Shown: piece by piece, positions 16,187-24,510 of the stretch
Layout of the letters: the number at the start of each line of letters is the position of its first letter
How positions within the stretch are numbered: position 1 is the first letter of the stretch
From: Pseudonocardia autotrophica
GTDB lineage: Bacteria; Actinomycetota; Actinomycetes; Mycobacteriales; Pseudonocardiaceae
Direction: 5' to 3'
Assembly (NCBI RefSeq): GCF_003945385.1
Contig: NZ_AP018920.1
Location: forward strand, 4,340,001 to 4,404,000
Length of the DNA stretch: 64,000 nucleotides
Notes under the pieces: model-generated
Database searches by the model: none
Told to the model about the DNA's origin: nothing
What the model saw: only the letters and a program-made list of their open reading frames with translations
Made by a program: the position numbers and the translations under genes

Positions 16187-17695
16187 ATGTCCGAGGAGAT
16201 GTCACAGCAGATGGCGGAGACACCAGCACTGGAAGAGTTCGGGCTCTTCATCAACGGCCGGACCGTGCCCGCCAGGTCGGGCGCCACGTTCGAGTCGCAG
16301 AACCCCTACACCGGCGCACCGTGGGCCCGGCTGGCCGACGGCTCACCCGAGGACGTCGACGAGGCCGTCGCCGCGGCCCGCAACGCGTTCGACGGCGAGT
16401 GGGGCGCGAAGACCGGGTTCGAACGGGCGGCGATCCTGCGCCGCTGCGGCGACGCGATCGCCGCCAACGCCGAGCGGCTGGCCCGGCTGGAGGTCAACGA
16501 CTCCGGAAAGCTGCTGCGCGAGATGCGCGGGCAGCTCACCGCGCTGCCGCAGTGGTACTACTACTTCTCCGGGCTGGCCGACAAGATCGAGGGCCGCACG
16601 ATCCCGCCGGTGAACCCGAACTACTTCGGCTACACCACCCGCGAGCCGGTCGGCGTGGTCGGCGCGATCACCCCGTGGAACTCGCCGCTGCTACTGCTGA
16701 CCTTCAAGCTGGCACCCGCGCTGGCCGCGGGCTGCACGATGGTCGTCAAGCCCTCCGAGCACTCCCCCGCATCGACGGTGGCGTTCGCCCAGGTGCTGCA
16801 CGAGGCCGGTCTCCCGGACGGCGTGCTGAACGTCGTCACCGGCTGGGACCGGGCGACCGGGCAGTCGCTCGCCGGGCACACCGGGGTGGACAAGGTCGCC
16901 TTCACCGGCTCGACGGCGACCGGTGCGGCCGTCGCGCAGGCCGCCGGGGCGAACATCAACCGGGTCACCCTGGAGCTGGGCGGGAAGTCCCCGCAGATCG
17001 TGTTCGCCGACGCCGACCTGGACGCCGCCGCGAACGGCCTGGTCGCCGGGGTGTTCGCCGCGACCGGACAGACCTGCATGGCCGGGTCCCGGCTGATCGT
17101 GCATGCCGATGTGCACGACGCGCTGGTGGAGAAGGTCGCCGCACGGGCGAACGCGATCGTCCTCGGCGACCCGACCGAGCAGGCCACCGAGATGGGTCCG
17201 GTCGCGAACCGGCCGCAGTACGAGAAGGTGCTCGGCTACCTGCGCGGTGCCGCCGCCGAGGGCGCGACCTTCGCCTGCGGTGGCGAGCCGGACGCCGAGC
17301 GGGGCGGGCTGTTCGTCCGCCCGACCGTCGTGACCGATGTGACGCCGGAGAACACCATCGTCCGTGAGGAGGTGTTCGGGCCGGTGCTCGCCGCGTACCG
17401 GTTCACCGACGAGGACGAGGCGCTCAAGCTCGCCAACGACACCCCGTACGGCCTGGCCGGTGCGGTGTGGACCAAGGACGTGCACCGCGCGCACCGGGTC
17501 GCCGCGAAGCTGCGCGCCGGGACGGTGTGGATCAACGCCTACCGGGTGATCGCCCCGAACATGCCCTTCGGCGGCTTCGGTGCCAGCGGCATCGGCCGGG
17601 AGAACGGTGTCGACGCGATCAACGAGTACACCGAGAACAAGTCCGTCTTCGTCGAACTGACCGGCGGCACCCGCGACCCCTTCCAGCTCGGCTAG
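16187..17695 (+). CDS. NAD(P)-dependent aldehyde dehydrogenase
   Basis: About 502 aa. It oxidises an aldehyde to the acid. The coenzyme site is 'GAITPWNSPLLLLTFKLAPALAAGC', with Lys in 'VVKPSEHSP' and 'FTGSTATGAAV'. The catalytic Glu is in 'LELGGKSP' and the nucleophile Cys in 'ATGQTCMAGSRL'. 'EVFGPVLAAYRF' and 'MPFGGFGASGIGRENG' complete the family signature. Three ATGs (16187, 16199, 16211) with a duplicated GAGGAGATGTC make the start uncertain. Downstream, 32 bp away, is a flavin monooxygenase gene with its own strong ribosome site. The pair suggests oxygenative cleavage of a substrate to an aldehyde followed by oxidation; the substrate is not identifiable. Confidence 0.93.
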   Translation: MSEEMSQQMAETPALEEFGLFINGRTVPARSGATFESQNPYTGAPWARLADGSPEDVDEAVAAARNAFDGEWGAKTGFERAAILRRCGDAIAANAERLARLEVNDSGKLLREMRGQLTALPQWYYYFSGLADKIEGRTIPPVNPNYFGYTTREPVGVVGAITPWNSPLLLLTFKLAPALAAGCTMVVKPSEHSPASTVAFAQVLHEAGLPDGVLNVVTGWDRATGQSLAGHTGVDKVAFTGSTATGAAVAQAAGANINRVTLELGGKSPQIVFADADLDAAANGLVAGVFAATGQTCMAGSRLIVHADVHDALVEKVAARANAIVLGDPTEQATEMGPVANRPQYEKVLGYLRGAAAEGATFACGGEPDAERGGLFVRPTVVTDVTPENTIVREEVFGPVLAAYRFTDEDEALKLANDTPYGLAGAVWTKDVHRAHRVAAKLRAGTVWINAYRVIAPNMPFGGFGASGIGRENGVDAINEYTENKSVFVELTGGTRDPFQLG

Positions 17696-17727
17696 AGCTC
17701 CCCGCATCACCAGAAGGAGACATTTTC

Positions 17728-18906
17728 GTGACCGTCACCGCGAACGAGCGCCTCGGCCTCAACCCGACCGACCCCCGTCCGCCGGAGGAGACCCGGCCGT
17801 TGGTCGACCGCGCGCAGACCAACCCGCTGTTCGGCGACCAGAAGGTGAAGCTCGGCCTGTTCGGCACCAACTGCTCGTACGGGCTGATCATGAGCCACGC
17901 CCCGAGCACCTACAAGATCACCTGGGAGCACACGAGGGAGATCGCCACCCGGGCCGACGATCTCGGCTTCGACGTGCTCGTCCCGGTCGCCCGCTGGAAG
18001 GGCTTCGGCGGATCGACCAACTTCAACGGCAACTGCTTCGAGACCTACGCCTGGGCGGCCGGACTCGCCGAGGCGACCGAGCGGATCTCCATCGCCGCCA
18101 CCTCGCACCTGCCGACGGTGCACCCGATCGTCGCGGCCAAGGCCGCCACCACGATCGACCACATCTCGGGCGGCCGGTTCGCGCTCAACCTGGTGATGGG
18201 CTGGGTGCCGCCGGAGATGGAGATGTTCGGTACCGAGCAGCGCGAGCACGACCAGCGCTACGCGTTCGGCCAGGACTGGATCGACTTCGCCACCAAGCTC
18301 TGGACCGAGGAGGGATCGTTCAGCCTGGACTCGGAGTTCTTCCGCGGCGACCTGCTCGAGGCCTACCCGAAGCCGCACCAGGCGCCGCGGCCGGCGCTGC
18401 TCAACGCCGGCAACTCGCCGGCCGGGATCGAGTTCTCCGCCCGCAACGTCGACATCAACTTCGCGTCGCTGGACACCCTGGAGAACATCACCGCCTACAC
18501 CGACAAGGTCCGGGCCAAGGCGCGTGACGACTACCAGCGAGACATCCAGGTGATGACCTACGGCCTGGTCGTCTGCCGGGACACCGAGGAGGAGGCCAAG
18601 CGGGCCTTCCAGCAGGTGGTGGACGAGGGCGACTGGGGTGCCGCGGGCAACGTCATCAAGATCGCCGGATCGGGCGAGAGCAAGTCGTTCGACCACGCGG
18701 TCAAGGCGATGCAGGAACGGTTCATCGCCGGCTGGGGCGGTTACCCGATCGTCGGTACCCCGGAGCAGGTCACCGAGGAGCTGGGCAAGCTCAACGAGGC
18801 CGGCATGGAAGGCATGATCTTCGGCCTGATCGACTACAACGAGGAGCTCAAGTACTTCGGCGAGCGGGTCATGCCGCTGCTGAAGGAGGCCGGGCTGCGG
18901 CACTGA
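17728..18906 (+). CDS. LLM-class flavin-dependent monooxygenase
   Basis: 392 aa, GTG start with AGAAGGAGA eight bases upstream. Bacterial-luciferase-like TIM barrel that uses FMNH2 and O2. 'FGTNCSYGLIMS' is the first strand, 'ATRADDLGFDVLVPVARWKGFGG' the substrate loop, 'ISIAATSHLPTVHPIVAAKAATTIDHISGGRFALNL' the family core, and 'GWVPPEMEMFG' the flavin-phosphate region; 'FIAGWGGYPIVGTPEQV' is near the end. Closest in style to sulfone/sulfonate (SfnG, SsuD) and RutA-type enzymes. It needs a separate flavin reductase, none of which is intact in the window. In an operon with the aldehyde dehydrogenase under the AraC regulator. Confidence 0.9.
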   Translation: MTVTANERLGLNPTDPRPPEETRPLVDRAQTNPLFGDQKVKLGLFGTNCSYGLIMSHAPSTYKITWEHTREIATRADDLGFDVLVPVARWKGFGGSTNFNGNCFETYAWAAGLAEATERISIAATSHLPTVHPIVAAKAATTIDHISGGRFALNLVMGWVPPEMEMFGTEQREHDQRYAFGQDWIDFATKLWTEEGSFSLDSEFFRGDLLEAYPKPHQAPRPALLNAGNSPAGIEFSARNVDINFASLDTLENITAYTDKVRAKARDDYQRDIQVMTYGLVVCRDTEEEAKRAFQQVVDEGDWGAAGNVIKIAGSGESKSFDHAVKAMQERFIAGWGGYPIVGTPEQVTEELGKLNEAGMEGMIFGLIDYNEELKYFGERVMPLLKEAGLRH

Positions 18907-19004
18907 ATCGGCACCGAGCCGGCGGCTCCGAATCAGCACCGAGCCGGAGGCGGTGAATCGACACCGAGCCGGCGGCGGTGAATCAGCACCGAGCCGGTGC
19001 GCCG
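18905..19004. repeat. Four tandem 25-bp repeats overlapping a stop codon
   Basis: GAATC occurs at 18905, 18930, 18955 and 18980, a strict 25-bp period. Each unit holds GAATCRRCACCGAGCCGG; the rest varies slightly. The array begins inside the monooxygenase stop codon (TGA 18904-18906) and ends 7 bp before the convergent transporter stop. Each unit has a short GC-rich hairpin potential, so it might act as a 3'-end buffer or terminator for both genes. Confidence 0.85.
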
Positions 19005-19011
19005 GTGCCGG

Positions 19012-19968
19012 TCACTCCCGCGTGGTGGTGACCGGCACCGGACGCTTCGACCAGTAGCTGGCAAGTGCGGCACCGGACACGTTGTGCCACACCGAGAAAA
19101 CCGCACCGGGCAGGGCGGCCGCGGGTCCGAAGTGTACGGTCCCGAGGGTCGCGGCGAGCCCGGAGTTCTGCATCCCCACCTCGATCGACACCGCGCGGCG
19201 GGCCGTGGCGTCGAGCCCGAACGCGCGGGCGACCGCGTAGCCGAGTGCGAGCCCGGCCAGGTTGTGCACGATCACCACCCCCACGATGGCGAGCCCGGCG
19301 GCGAACAGCGCGTCCGCCGACCCGGCGACGACGATCATCACGACGGTCGTGATCCCGATGACCGACGCCAGCGGCAGCGCGGGTGTGATCCGGTCGACGA
19401 CGCCGCCGGCGAAGCGCCGGAGCAGGAATCCCAGCACCACCGGGATCAGCACGATCTGCACGATGGAGAAGAACAGGCTGCCCGCCGAGACCGGCAGGTA
19501 CTGCCCGGCGAGCAGCAGCACCAGCAGGGGCGTCACGATCGGTGCGACCAGCGTCGACACCGAGGTCATCGCGACCGACAGCGCGACGTCCCCGCGGGCG
19601 AGGAAGACCATCACGTTGGACGCCGTGCCGCCGGGTGCACAGGCCACCAGGATCACCCCGACGGCGATCTCCGGCGGCAGGTCGACCAGCACGGTCAGCA
19701 GCCAGCCGACCGCGGGCATCACGACGTACTGAGCGCCCAGGCCGATCGCGAACGCGGCGGGCCGCCGCACGATGTAGGCGAAGTCGACCGGCCGCAGCGT
19801 CATGCCCATCCCGAGCATGATCAGCGCGAGCAGCCACGGGACGGCCGAGGACCAGCCGTCGAACACACCCGGCACCGCCAGCGCCACCGCTCCCGCCACC
19901 AGGACGATCACCGGGAACCATCGGCCGACCACGTCGCCCACCGTCTGCACGCGCTGCATCGCACTCAC
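19012..19968 (-). CDS. Bile acid:sodium symporter (BASS) family transporter
   Basis: 318 aa with about nine or ten hydrophobic helices. 'LLALIMLGMGMTLRPVDFAYIVRRP', 'GVILVACAPGGTASNVMVFLARGDVALSVAMTSVSTL' and 'SIEVGMQNSGLAATLGTVHFGPAAALPGAVFSVWHN' are the core BASS segments, including the ion-binding 'GGTASNV' and 'EVGMQNSGLA' crossover helices. Bacterial members import organic acids, pantoate or similar anions with Na+. The start may be GTG 19966-19968 or ATG 19957-19959; the latter has a better GGGGTGAG site. It is convergent with the monooxygenase operon, with the tandem repeats between them. Confidence 0.9.
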   Translation of the reverse strand: MSAMQRVQTVGDVVGRWFPVIVLVAGAVALAVPGVFDGWSSAVPWLLALIMLGMGMTLRPVDFAYIVRRPAAFAIGLGAQYVVMPAVGWLLTVLVDLPPEIAVGVILVACAPGGTASNVMVFLARGDVALSVAMTSVSTLVAPIVTPLLVLLLAGQYLPVSAGSLFFSIVQIVLIPVVLGFLLRRFAGGVVDRITPALPLASVIGITTVVMIVVAGSADALFAAGLAIVGVVIVHNLAGLALGYAVARAFGLDATARRAVSIEVGMQNSGLAATLGTVHFGPAAALPGAVFSVWHNVSGAALASYWSKRPVPVTTTRE

Positions 19969-20074
19969 CCCCGCACCCTTGCACCGAACCCCACCTCCGG
20001 GGCAAACCGGACGTCCGGATGGCGGGACGGCCGTCCCGGACCGTGTGTGCTCCCGGTGGGTTTACGGTCTGCGG

Positions 20075-20839
20075 GTGATCGACCTCGCGCAGCCGTGGAC
20101 CCTGGTCTTCCTGTTGGTCGCCGGACTGCTCGCGGGTGCGGTGAACGCCGTCGCGGGCGGTGGTTCACTGCTGGTGTTCCCGGCGCTGCTCGCGGTCGGC
20201 TTCCCCCCGCTCGCCGCGAACGTCACCAACTCGGTCGCCCAGTGGCCGGGCTACGTCGGCCTGGTCGCGGGCGCCCGGCGGGAGCTCGTCGGTCAGGGCG
20301 GGCGGATCGCCCGGACCGCCGCGGTCGCCGCGCTGGGCTCCGGGGTCGGCTGCACACTGCTGCTGGTGCTGCCCGCGACGGTGTTCGACGCCGTCGTGCC
20401 CGTGCTGGTGATCCTGGCCAGCCTGACGATGGCACTCGGCCCGCGATTGAAGCGGCTGATCGGCGACCCGGCGGGCGGCGCGCGGGATCGGCGGGCCGGG
20501 CTGCTGGTCGCAGTGTTCCTGGCCGCGATCTACGGCGGCTACTTCGGTGGCGCGCTGGGCGTCATCCTGATCTCCACGCTGGCCCTGTTCGCCCACGACG
20601 AGCTGCGCCGGCTGAACGCGCTGAAGGGTGTGTTGTCGCTGGTGGTCGCCTCGGTGACGGTCGTGGTGTTCGCGATCGGCGCGCCGGTCGACTGGCTCGC
20701 GGTGGCGCTGCTGGCCCCGAGCACGCTGATCGGCGGTTTCCTGGGGGCGCTCGTCGCGCGCAGGCTGCCCGAGAACGTGCTCCGCTGGGCCGTCGTGCTG
20801 CTCGGGCTCGCGGTCGGCGTCGCGCTGTTCCTGCAGTGA
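20075..20839 (+). CDS. TauE/SafE (DUF81) family membrane transporter
   Basis: 254 aa with eight hydrophobic helices in two inverted halves. The family motif is seen as 'GAVNAVAGGGSLLVFPALLAVGFPPLAANVTN' near the start and 'IYGGYFGGALGVILISTL...RLNALKGVLS' in the second half. Members export sulfite, sulfoacetate or other small anions. GTG start at 20075; the ATG far upstream in frame lies antisense to the neighbour. Its stop overlaps the next gene's GTG by 4 bp, so the two membrane proteins are co-translated. Confidence 0.9.
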   Translation: MIDLAQPWTLVFLLVAGLLAGAVNAVAGGGSLLVFPALLAVGFPPLAANVTNSVAQWPGYVGLVAGARRELVGQGGRIARTAAVAALGSGVGCTLLLVLPATVFDAVVPVLVILASLTMALGPRLKRLIGDPAGGARDRRAGLLVAVFLAAIYGGYFGGALGVILISTLALFAHDELRRLNALKGVLSLVVASVTVVVFAIGAPVDWLAVALLAPSTLIGGFLGALVARRLPENVLRWAVVLLGLAVGVALFLQ

Positions 20840-22125
20840 GCCTGCTCCTCGCGGTCGCGCTGCTGGCGGCGGTGCTCACCGCCGCCACGCTGCGGCCGTT
20901 CGGGTTGCCCGAGGCGGTGGTCGCCGTGCCCGCCGCGCTGCTGGCGGTCGCCGCCGGGCTGGTCACCCCGGACGTCGCCCTGGACGAGATCGCCGAGCTG
21001 GCGCCGACGGTCGGGTTCCTGGCCGCGATCCTGCTGCTCGGTCATCTCGCCGACGTCGAGGGTGTCTTCCGCTGGCTGGGTGCACGTCTGGGCAGCGCCT
21101 CGGGCGGGATGCCAGGACGGCTGCTGGTACTGGTGTTCGGCGCGGCCGCCGGGACGACCGCGGTGCTGAGCCTGGACGCGACGGTGGTGCTGCTGACGCC
21201 GGTGGTGCTGGCCACCGCCGCCCGACTGCGGCTGCCATCGCGGCCGCACTCCTACGCCTGCGCGCACCTGTCGAACTCGGGTTCCGGGCTGCTGCCGGTG
21301 TCGAACCTGACGAACCTGCTGGCGTTCCCGGCGACCGGGCTGAGCTTCCTCGGGTTCGCCGGGCTGATGGTGGGGCCGTGGGCGGCGGTACTCGTCGTGG
21401 AGTACCTGGTGCTGCGCCGCTACTTCGCCCGGGACCTGCGCGGCGGGCCCGGCGAGCAGCCCGAGGCGCCGGAGCGCGGCAGCGCGGTGACCGGACCGGC
21501 CGCCGACTCGGCGGCAGCGCAGCGGGCGCCGGCGTTCGCGCTGGCGGTGCTCGCCGCGACGCTCGCCGGGTTCGGGATGTCCTCGGCGCTGGGCGTCGGT
21601 CCGGGCTGGATCGCCGCGGCCGGGGCCGCCGTGCTCGCGGTCCGCGCCCTGCTGCGCCGCGAGACGGGCCCGGTGCGGCTGGTCACCGCGATCTCCCCCG
21701 GCTTCTGCCTGTTCGTGCTGGCACTGGGTGTGGTCGTGGCCGCCGTGGCCGGGCAGGAGCTCGCCGGGTGGCTCGGGACACTGCTGCCCGACACCCCCGA
21801 TCTCACCGGCCTGCTGCTCACCGCGGTGGTCGCCGCGGTGCTGGCCAACCTGGTGAACAACCTGCCCGCGACGCTCGTCATGCTCGCGGCGCTCGGTCCG
21901 TCGCCGCACACCGGGCTGGTGCTCGCGATGCTGCTCGGTGTGAACATCGGCCCGAACCTGACCTACGCGGGATCGCTGGCCACGCTGCTCTGGCGCCGGA
22001 TCGCGGCCGGCGCCGGTGACCCGCCCCGGCTGGGGACGTTCGTCGGGCTGGGTGCGGTCACCGTGCCGCTGGGACTGCTCGCGTCGACCCTCGCGCTGTG
22101 GGCGTCGCTCGCACTGCTGACCTGA
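20836..22125 (+). CDS. SLC13/ArsB (ion transporter superfamily) membrane protein
   Basis: 429 aa with about twelve hydrophobic helices. 'VVLLTPVVLATAARL', 'HLSNSGSGLLPVSNLTNLL' and the second-half copy 'LANLVNNLPATLVMLAAL...NIGPNLTYAGSLATLLW' are the paired re-entrant loops of the arsenite/dicarboxylate transporter superfamily. The Asn-Gly-containing loops resemble ArsB more than DASS. There is no arsR or arsC in the neighbourhood, so arsenite export is not supported by context. It overlaps the TauE-like gene by 4 bp and is followed by a hairpin terminator. Confidence 0.87.
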   Translation: MSLLLAVALLAAVLTAATLRPFGLPEAVVAVPAALLAVAAGLVTPDVALDEIAELAPTVGFLAAILLLGHLADVEGVFRWLGARLGSASGGMPGRLLVLVFGAAAGTTAVLSLDATVVLLTPVVLATAARLRLPSRPHSYACAHLSNSGSGLLPVSNLTNLLAFPATGLSFLGFAGLMVGPWAAVLVVEYLVLRRYFARDLRGGPGEQPEAPERGSAVTGPAADSAAAQRAPAFALAVLAATLAGFGMSSALGVGPGWIAAAGAAVLAVRALLRRETGPVRLVTAISPGFCLFVLALGVVVAAVAGQELAGWLGTLLPDTPDLTGLLLTAVVAAVLANLVNNLPATLVMLAALGPSPHTGLVLAMLLGVNIGPNLTYAGSLATLLWRRIAAGAGDPPRLGTFVGLGAVTVPLGLLASTLALWASLALLT

Positions 22126-22150
22126 GCGGAGACCTCTGGGCGGGACGTGC

Positions 22151-22186
22151 GACGGCCCCGCGCGGCAGGTGCCGGGCGGGGCCGTC
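22151..22186. terminator. Bidirectional hairpin terminator
   Basis: A perfect 11-bp stem, GACGGCCCCGC with GCGGGGCCGTC, and a 14-nt loop, 25 bp past the ArsB-like gene and 38 bp past the end of the convergent peptide gene. Confidence 0.7.
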
Positions 22187-22187
22187 G

Positions 22188-22227
22188 GTGGATCAGTGGA
22201 TCGGTGGCTCAGTGGATCGGTGGCTCA
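22188..22227. repeat. Five tandem 8-bp repeats (GTGGMTCR)
   Basis: GTGGATCA, GTGGATCG, GTGGCTCA, GTGGATCG, GTGGCTCA in exact series. The last unit contains the stop codon of the small gene on the minus strand, so unit gain or loss would leave the protein unchanged. Confidence 0.85.
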
Positions 22228-22410
22228 GAACTCGTGGGCCATGTCGTGCCCGAGATCGGTGTCCGGGTCCAGCTCGCGGGCCGGCACCCCGACCGGACGG
22301 GACGTGCCACGCCGCTGCTGGGGCAGCCGGGCGATCGTGCTCATCTCGTGCGCCAGGTCGTATCCGTAGTCGTGCTCATGGGACAGCGCTCCAGAAGACC
22401 GCACCGACAT
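22225..22410 (-). CDS. Small protein with a repeated Ala-His-Glu motif (61 aa)
   Basis: ATG 22408-22410 with GGAGAG four bases upstream. The sequence holds two similar segments, 'YGYDLAHEM' near residue 15-23 and 'DLGHDMAHEF' at the very C-terminus, joined by an Arg/Pro-rich linker. There is no signal peptide, membrane segment or cysteine. A small acidic-basic peptide with a repeated end motif can be a regulator, a metal binder or a precursor peptide; no maturation enzyme lies nearby. It stands alone, with a 200-bp upstream gap and a strong terminator behind it. I do not recognise the family. Confidence 0.6.
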   Translation of the reverse strand: MSVRSSGALSHEHDYGYDLAHEMSTIARLPQQRRGTSRPVGVPARELDPDTDLGHDMAHEF

Positions 22411-22609
22411 TCGTCTCTCCGTTCCCCGACACCGAGACAGCGTTCACGCTCCGTACGAGAACCAACCCGTACGGTGCCCGCAGATCATCGCCCGGGAGTG
22501 GTGGGGGGACAACGCTCCGGAGTCGACTCCGCCCGTTCGGGCCATGGTTGTATCGATACAGCGGCGCGCCTGCGTGCATGGCGCGCCGATCCGCGATATC
22601 GGGCGGAGC

Positions 22610-23788
22610 TCAGTCCAGGTAGGACGTGTCGTTCACCAGCCGGACCGAGGCGCCGCCGTCCGGGTAGAAGTCGGCCACGCTGGTGCAGGCCAGGTCCAGG
22701 TGCATCCGGTACAGCACCTCGTCGCCGGAGCCGAGCGCGTCCCGGATCAGCATCTTGATCGGCGTCACGTGGCTGACCACGATCACCGTGGCCCCGGGGA
22801 AGTCCTCGATGATCCGGCGGCGCTCCGCATCGACCCGCTCCCCCACCACACGGAAGCTCTCCCCGCCCGGTGGCTCGACGTCGGCCGATCCGAGCCACCG
22901 GCCGTGCAGCTCCGGGTCCCGCTCCCGCGCCTCGGCGAAGGAGAGACCCTCCCAGCCGCCGAAGTCGGTCTCGATCAAGCGGTCGCGGACCTGCAGGTCC
23001 GCGCCGGTCGCCTCGGCCACCGCGGCCGCGGTCTGCCGGGCCCTGCGCAGCGGCGACGACAGCACCGCGGCGGGGGTGACGCCCTGCTTCGCCAGCCGGG
23101 CGGCGAGCGCGCGGGCCGCCGCGGCGGCCTGCTTCTGACCGATGTCGGTCAGCTCCGGATCGCCGTGCCCGGAGTAGCGGCGTTCGACCGACAGCTCGGT
23201 CTGCCCGTGCCGCAGCAGGATCATCCGGACCGGGGTGCCCGCCTGACCGGTCCAGGCCGCGGCCGCGGCCGACGAGTCGGTCCCGGCGATCCCCGAGTCC
23301 CCGGAACCCCCGGTGCTCGCTGATCTCTCCGGCGGCGCCGGCCTGGGCTCCGGCCCGGCGGCGGCCGACGGGTCCGGGGTCGGGTTCGACTCGCCGTCCA
23401 TCGCCCGGTTCGCCAGCGCGTCGGCGCGCGCGTTGTCCTTGCGCGGGATCCAGCCGAACGTCACGGAGTCGAACTGCCGCACCAGATCGCGGGCCTCGTC
23501 GACGAGCAGCTGCAGCCCCGGGTGCTTGACCTTCCAGCGGCCGCTCATCTGCTCGACGACGAGCTTGGAGTCCAGCCGGGCCTCGACCTCGGTGGCGCCG
23601 AGCTGCAGGGCCGCCGCGAGACCGGCGATCAATCCGCGGTACTCGGCGACGTTGTTCGTGGCGGTGCCCAGCCCGTCGTAGACCTCGGCGAGCACCTGCC
23701 GCCCGCCCGCGTCGAGCACGACGGCGCCGTATCCGGCCGGACCGGGGTTGCCGCGCGATCCACCGTCCGCCTCGACGACCAGCTTCAC
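22610..23788 (-). CDS. Bifunctional RNase H / acid phosphatase
   Basis: 392 aa, GTG start. Residues 1-140 are a type I RNase H domain: 'VVEADGGSRGNPGPAGYGAV' (first Asp), 'NNVAEYRGL' (Glu), 'ARLDSKLVVEQMSG' (Asp) and 'DNARADALAN' (Asp) give the DEDD metal site that cuts RNA in RNA:DNA hybrids. After a Pro/Ala linker (about 145-185) comes a histidine phosphatase domain with 'ILLRHGQTELSVERRYSG' (phospho-His), 'SSPLRRARQTA', 'ETDFGGWEG' and 'VIVVSHVTPIK'. This fusion is the Rv2228c type of M. tuberculosis, whose phosphatase part can serve as alpha-ribazole phosphatase. Last gene of the four-gene operon; its GTG overlaps the stop of the zinc-ribbon gene. Confidence 0.95.
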   Translation of the reverse strand: MKLVVEADGGSRGNPGPAGYGAVVLDAGGRQVLAEVYDGLGTATNNVAEYRGLIAGLAAALQLGATEVEARLDSKLVVEQMSGRWKVKHPGLQLLVDEARDLVRQFDSVTFGWIPRKDNARADALANRAMDGESNPTPDPSAAAGPEPRPAPPERSASTGGSGDSGIAGTDSSAAAAAWTGQAGTPVRMILLRHGQTELSVERRYSGHGDPELTDIGQKQAAAAARALAARLAKQGVTPAAVLSSPLRRARQTAAAVAEATGADLQVRDRLIETDFGGWEGLSFAEARERDPELHGRWLGSADVEPPGGESFRVVGERVDAERRRIIEDFPGATVIVVSHVTPIKMLIRDALGSGDEVLYRMHLDLACTSVADFYPDGGASVRLVNDTSYLD

Positions 23789-24510
23789 TTGCCACGCACC
23801 AGGATCGCGCCGCACTCCTCGCAGTGCACGACCTCGTCGGCAGCGGTCCCGCGGACCTGCGCGATGAAGGTGCGGTCCAGCTCGAGGCGGCAGGCGCTGC
23901 AACGCGACTCGCGCAGCGCCCCGGCCGCGACCCCGCCCTTCGCGCGGATCCGCTCGTAGTCGGCGAGGAGCTCGTCCGGGAGCACGGTGACCAGCTCGGC
24001 CCGCGCCCGGTCCCGGCCGGCCCGGGAGACGTCGATGTCGCCCTCGGCGCGGTCACGCCGGGTACCGACCTCGGCGATGTGCTCCTCGGCGGCGGCCAGC
24101 TCGGCGCGGGCGTGCTCCAGCTCCGCCCCGACCGCCTCGCGCTCCTCCATCACACCGAGCTGCTCGTCCTCCAGCACGCCCTGCCTGCGGGCCAGGGTGT
24201 CCAGCTCGTGCTGCAGCTCGGTGGCCTGCTTGGCCCCGATCCCGGACCCGGCCAGCATCGTCCGGTCGCGCTCGGTGCGGGCCCGGACGCCGTCGACGTC
24301 CCGCTCGATCCGCGCGATGTCCCGGTCCAGGTCACCGGCGCGGGTCTCGGCGCGGACGGCGGCGTCCCGGGCGTCCCGGACCCGCTGCTCCGCCTCCTCG
24401 AACTGCTTGTGCTCGGCCAGGGTCCGGCGCTGGTGGGCGAGACGGCCGATCTCGGCGTCCACCTCGGCCAGCTGAAGCAGCTTCGCCTGGGTGGTGGGGT
24501 CGGCCTTCAT
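23785..24510 (-). CDS. Coiled-coil protein with C-terminal C4 zinc ribbon
   Basis: 241 aa from ATG 24508-24510. Residues about 10-170 are a long antiparallel coiled coil, rich in Glu, Arg and Ala in heptads. The end carries two Cys pairs, 'RCSAC' and 'HCEEC', about 22 residues apart, forming a C4 zinc ribbon (formerly DUF164). The mycobacterial counterpart is Rv2229c, and such proteins may bind nucleic acid or act as structural scaffolds. It overlaps its upstream and downstream genes by 4 bp each, so the whole block is translationally coupled. Confidence 0.93.
   Translation of the reverse strand: MKADPTTQAKLLQLAEVDAEIGRLAHQRRTLAEHKQFEEAEQRVRDARDAAVRAETRAGDLDRDIARIERDVDGVRARTERDRTMLAGSGIGAKQATELQHELDTLARRQGVLEDEQLGVMEEREAVGAELEHARAELAAAEEHIAEVGTRRDRAEGDIDVSRAGRDRARAELVTVLPDELLADYERIRAKGGVAAGALRESRCSACRLELDRTFIAQVRGTAADEVVHCEECGAILVRGK

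Noticed and set aside
19012..22125. Possible arsenic resistance locus (BASS plus ArsB-like transporter)
   Set aside because: No arsR, arsC or arsenate-related gene; BASS and ArsB-like proteins here fit general anion transporters.
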